DNA of 6,126 nt from positions 1 through 6,126 of the forward strand of contig JABXJU010000238.1 in assembly GCA_013375405.1 (NCBI GenBank), in the 5' to 3' direction. The position numbers were made by a program, and so were the translations under genes. Below the pieces are notes generated by a model that ran no database searches, had not been told where the DNA came from, and was given only the letters and a program-made list of their open reading frames with translations. Origin of the DNA: Candidatus Helarchaeota archaeon. Lineage in GTDB: Archaea > Asgardarchaeota > Lokiarchaeia > Helarchaeales > HEL-GB-A. This document shows, one piece after another, positions 4,708 to 6,126 of this stretch. Positions within the stretch are counted from its first letter, which is position 1. Every line of letters begins with the position of its first letter.

Positions 4708-6126
4708 TTGAGTTATGAATCAAGACCATGGTTAAGAAGTTATGATGAAAGAGTTTCCGCTGATATAGACCCTGAATTATTTGAAACTACTTTGATGGAC
4801 TTATTTCTACTAGTATTCAAAGATTTTCCTGATAAATTAAGCGCACACTTCTTAGGAGTGGATATGACCTTTGCCGACCTCGATAAATATTCAAATCAGT
4901 TCGCAAACATGCTTGTAGAGAACGGACTTGAGCCTGGTGATGTGGTCGGGATTTCCCTTGTTAATACTCCACAATATCTCATTACCTATATTGGAGTATT
5001 AAAGGCAGGATGTGTTTCAACTGGTTTATCGCCTCTCTTCAGTGAAGAAGAACTTGAATATCAGTTGAAGGATGCTAATGCCAAAGCAGTAGTAGTTGTA
5101 GATGCTGCATTCGCCGCTAGAATTAAATATATCGCTGAATATCTTCCTAACTTAAAATTAATTGTCGCAACAAATCTTGGGGATTTTCTTCCTGCTTGGA
5201 AAAGAATCCTTGGTAAACTACTTAGGAAATTACCATCTGGTAAGGTAAAATCTCTCCCGAATAAGACCGTTATTAAATTCATGGATATCTTAAAGAATTA
5301 TTCAACATCCTTTGAAATCAGGAAGGTAAATCCTGATTCAACATGTGTTTTGATGTATACTGGTGGGACAACTGGCTTTCCGAAAGGTAGTATCCTCACA
5401 AATCGGAATGTCTGCAGCAATATTATACAAATGTCTACATGGCTTCAACTAGATCGTGGTAAAGATGTAGCACTCAGCGGTTTCCCCTTCTTCCATATCG
5501 CTGGTTTAACTTTTTGTAACATGTGTCTCTATCAAGGAAATACACAGCTGTTAATCCCAGATCCAAGAGATACAAAGCGGATTTGCAAAGAACTCAAGAA
5601 ATTCTCCCCTTCTATGCTCGTTAATGTCCCTAGCTTATACCAAATGCTTTTGAAAAACCCTAAATTTAAGATAATTGATTTTTCAAACCTCGATTTCGCT
5701 ATATCTTCGGCATCTCCATTTCCTGTTGAATCCATTAATGAATTAGAAGATGCTATTGGAAAGGATAAATTAATTGAAGTTTATGGACAAACTGAAACCT
5801 CCCCCCTTACTATAATGAATCCAAGATTCGGAAAAAAGAAGCTGGGCAAAGTTGGATTGCCTATTTCAAATACACAAATTCGTTTAGTTAATCCTGCAAG
5901 CAATCAAGATATACCTCTTGGAGAAGCTGGTGAAATTATAGTCAAAGGACCTCAAGTAATGAAAGGTTATTTGAATAAACCAGAAGAAAATAAAAAAGTG
6001 TTTGACAAAGATGGCTGGTTTCATACAGGTGATGTAGCAGTAATGGATGAGGATGGATATTTTAAAATCGTAGATCGTGTCAAAGATATGATTATAGTAT
6101 CAGGATATAAAGTCTACAGTAGTAAA
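4708..6126 (+). CDS. Long-chain fatty-acid--CoA ligase (acyl-CoA synthetase), 3' end outside the window
   Basis: Member of the AMP-binding (ANL) superfamily. It activates a fatty acid with ATP to an acyl-adenylate and then forms the acyl-CoA, feeding beta-oxidation or lipid synthesis at or near the membrane. The 473 visible residues are open to the last base with no frameshift. Core motifs are intact: A3 phosphate loop YTGGTTGFPKG (217-227), A4 PFFHIAG (260-266), A5 YGQTE (359-363), A7 GWFHTGD (436-442) and the A8 hinge DRVKDMIIVSGYKVY (456-470). The missing end, about 80 residues in typical ~550-residue relatives, should hold the A10 lysine. The basic hydrophobic insert around residues 162-195 (AWKRILGKLLRKLP) resembles the one in archaeal FadD-type enzymes and may touch membrane. 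The opening SYESRPWLRSYDERV also fits FadD relatives. Start is TTG with a strong AAGGAG. It may be co-transcribed with the SHMT-like gene. The fatty-acid chain-length preference cannot be read from sequence; a medium-chain or aryl ligase is a less likely alternative. Confidence 0.93.
   Translation, partial: MSYESRPWLRSYDERVSADIDPELFETTLMDLFLLVFKDFPDKLSAHFLGVDMTFADLDKYSNQFANMLVENGLEPGDVVGISLVNTPQYLITYIGVLKAGCVSTGLSPLFSEEELEYQLKDANAKAVVVVDAAFAARIKYIAEYLPNLKLIVATNLGDFLPAWKRILGKLLRKLPSGKVKSLPNKTVIKFMDILKNYSTSFEIRKVNPDSTCVLMYTGGTTGFPKGSILTNRNVCSNIIQMSTWLQLDRGKDVALSGFPFFHIAGLTFCNMCLYQGNTQLLIPDPRDTKRICKELKKFSPSMLVNVPSLYQMLLKNPKFKIIDFSNLDFAISSASPFPVESINELEDAIGKDKLIEVYGQTETSPLTIMNPRFGKKKLGKVGLPISNTQIRLVNPASNQDIPLGEAGEIIVKGPQVMKGYLNKPEENKKVFDKDGWFHTGDVAVMDEDGYFKIVDRVKDMIIVSGYKVYSSK

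Noticed and set aside
5061..5735. Two minus-strand open frames opposite the acyl-CoA ligase
   Set aside because: They are antisense to the A3 to A5 motif region, with no start signals of their own.
1..6126. CRISPR array, insertion sequence or integrase attachment site
   Set aside because: No regularly spaced repeats, no transposase or integrase reading frame and no terminal inverted repeats were seen.

Overview
The window is a 6.1 kb AT-rich stretch, probably the end of a short metagenomic contig. Its first nine bases match the 3' end of the standard Illumina adapter. The best guess for the source is an uncultivated archaeon. The SHMT-family protein follows the archaeal version of that family (SHQV, THK-x-F-x-GPQGG and FPHP-like blocks). 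ATA and AGA codons are common, TTG is used as a start codon next to a clear Shine-Dalgarno site, and there is an archaeal-looking TATA/BRE candidate. A low-GC bacterium cannot be excluded from sequence alone. Layout: bases 1-44 hold the adapter remnant and a short T-rich tail (minus strand) behind the first gene. Bases 45-557 (minus) encode a small soluble acidic protein that resembles the YbjN / type III secretion chaperone-like fold. Bases 558-788 are a 231-base divergent intergenic region containing a perfect 9-bp inverted repeat, short direct repeats and a promoter candidate. Bases 789-3356 (plus) encode an 855-residue gamma-type adenine-N6 DNA methyltransferase with a target-recognition half of the type ISP restriction-modification kind. 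It has no nuclease or helicase part. Bases 3409-4632 (plus) encode a complete 407-residue serine hydroxymethyltransferase-like PLP enzyme with unusual active-site replacements. Bases 4708-6126 (plus) encode the first 473 residues of a long-chain acyl-CoA ligase, cut by the window end. The three plus-strand genes are spaced by 52 and 75 bases with no convincing terminator between them, so they could share a transcript, although their functions do not form a recognised pathway. The methyltransferase looks like an accessory gene (defence or epigenetic marking) beside metabolic genes. Nothing here proves a new multi-gene system. The points most worth a second look are the nuclease-less type ISP-like methyltransferase facing the YbjN-like gene across a dyad, and the atypical SHMT-like enzyme.
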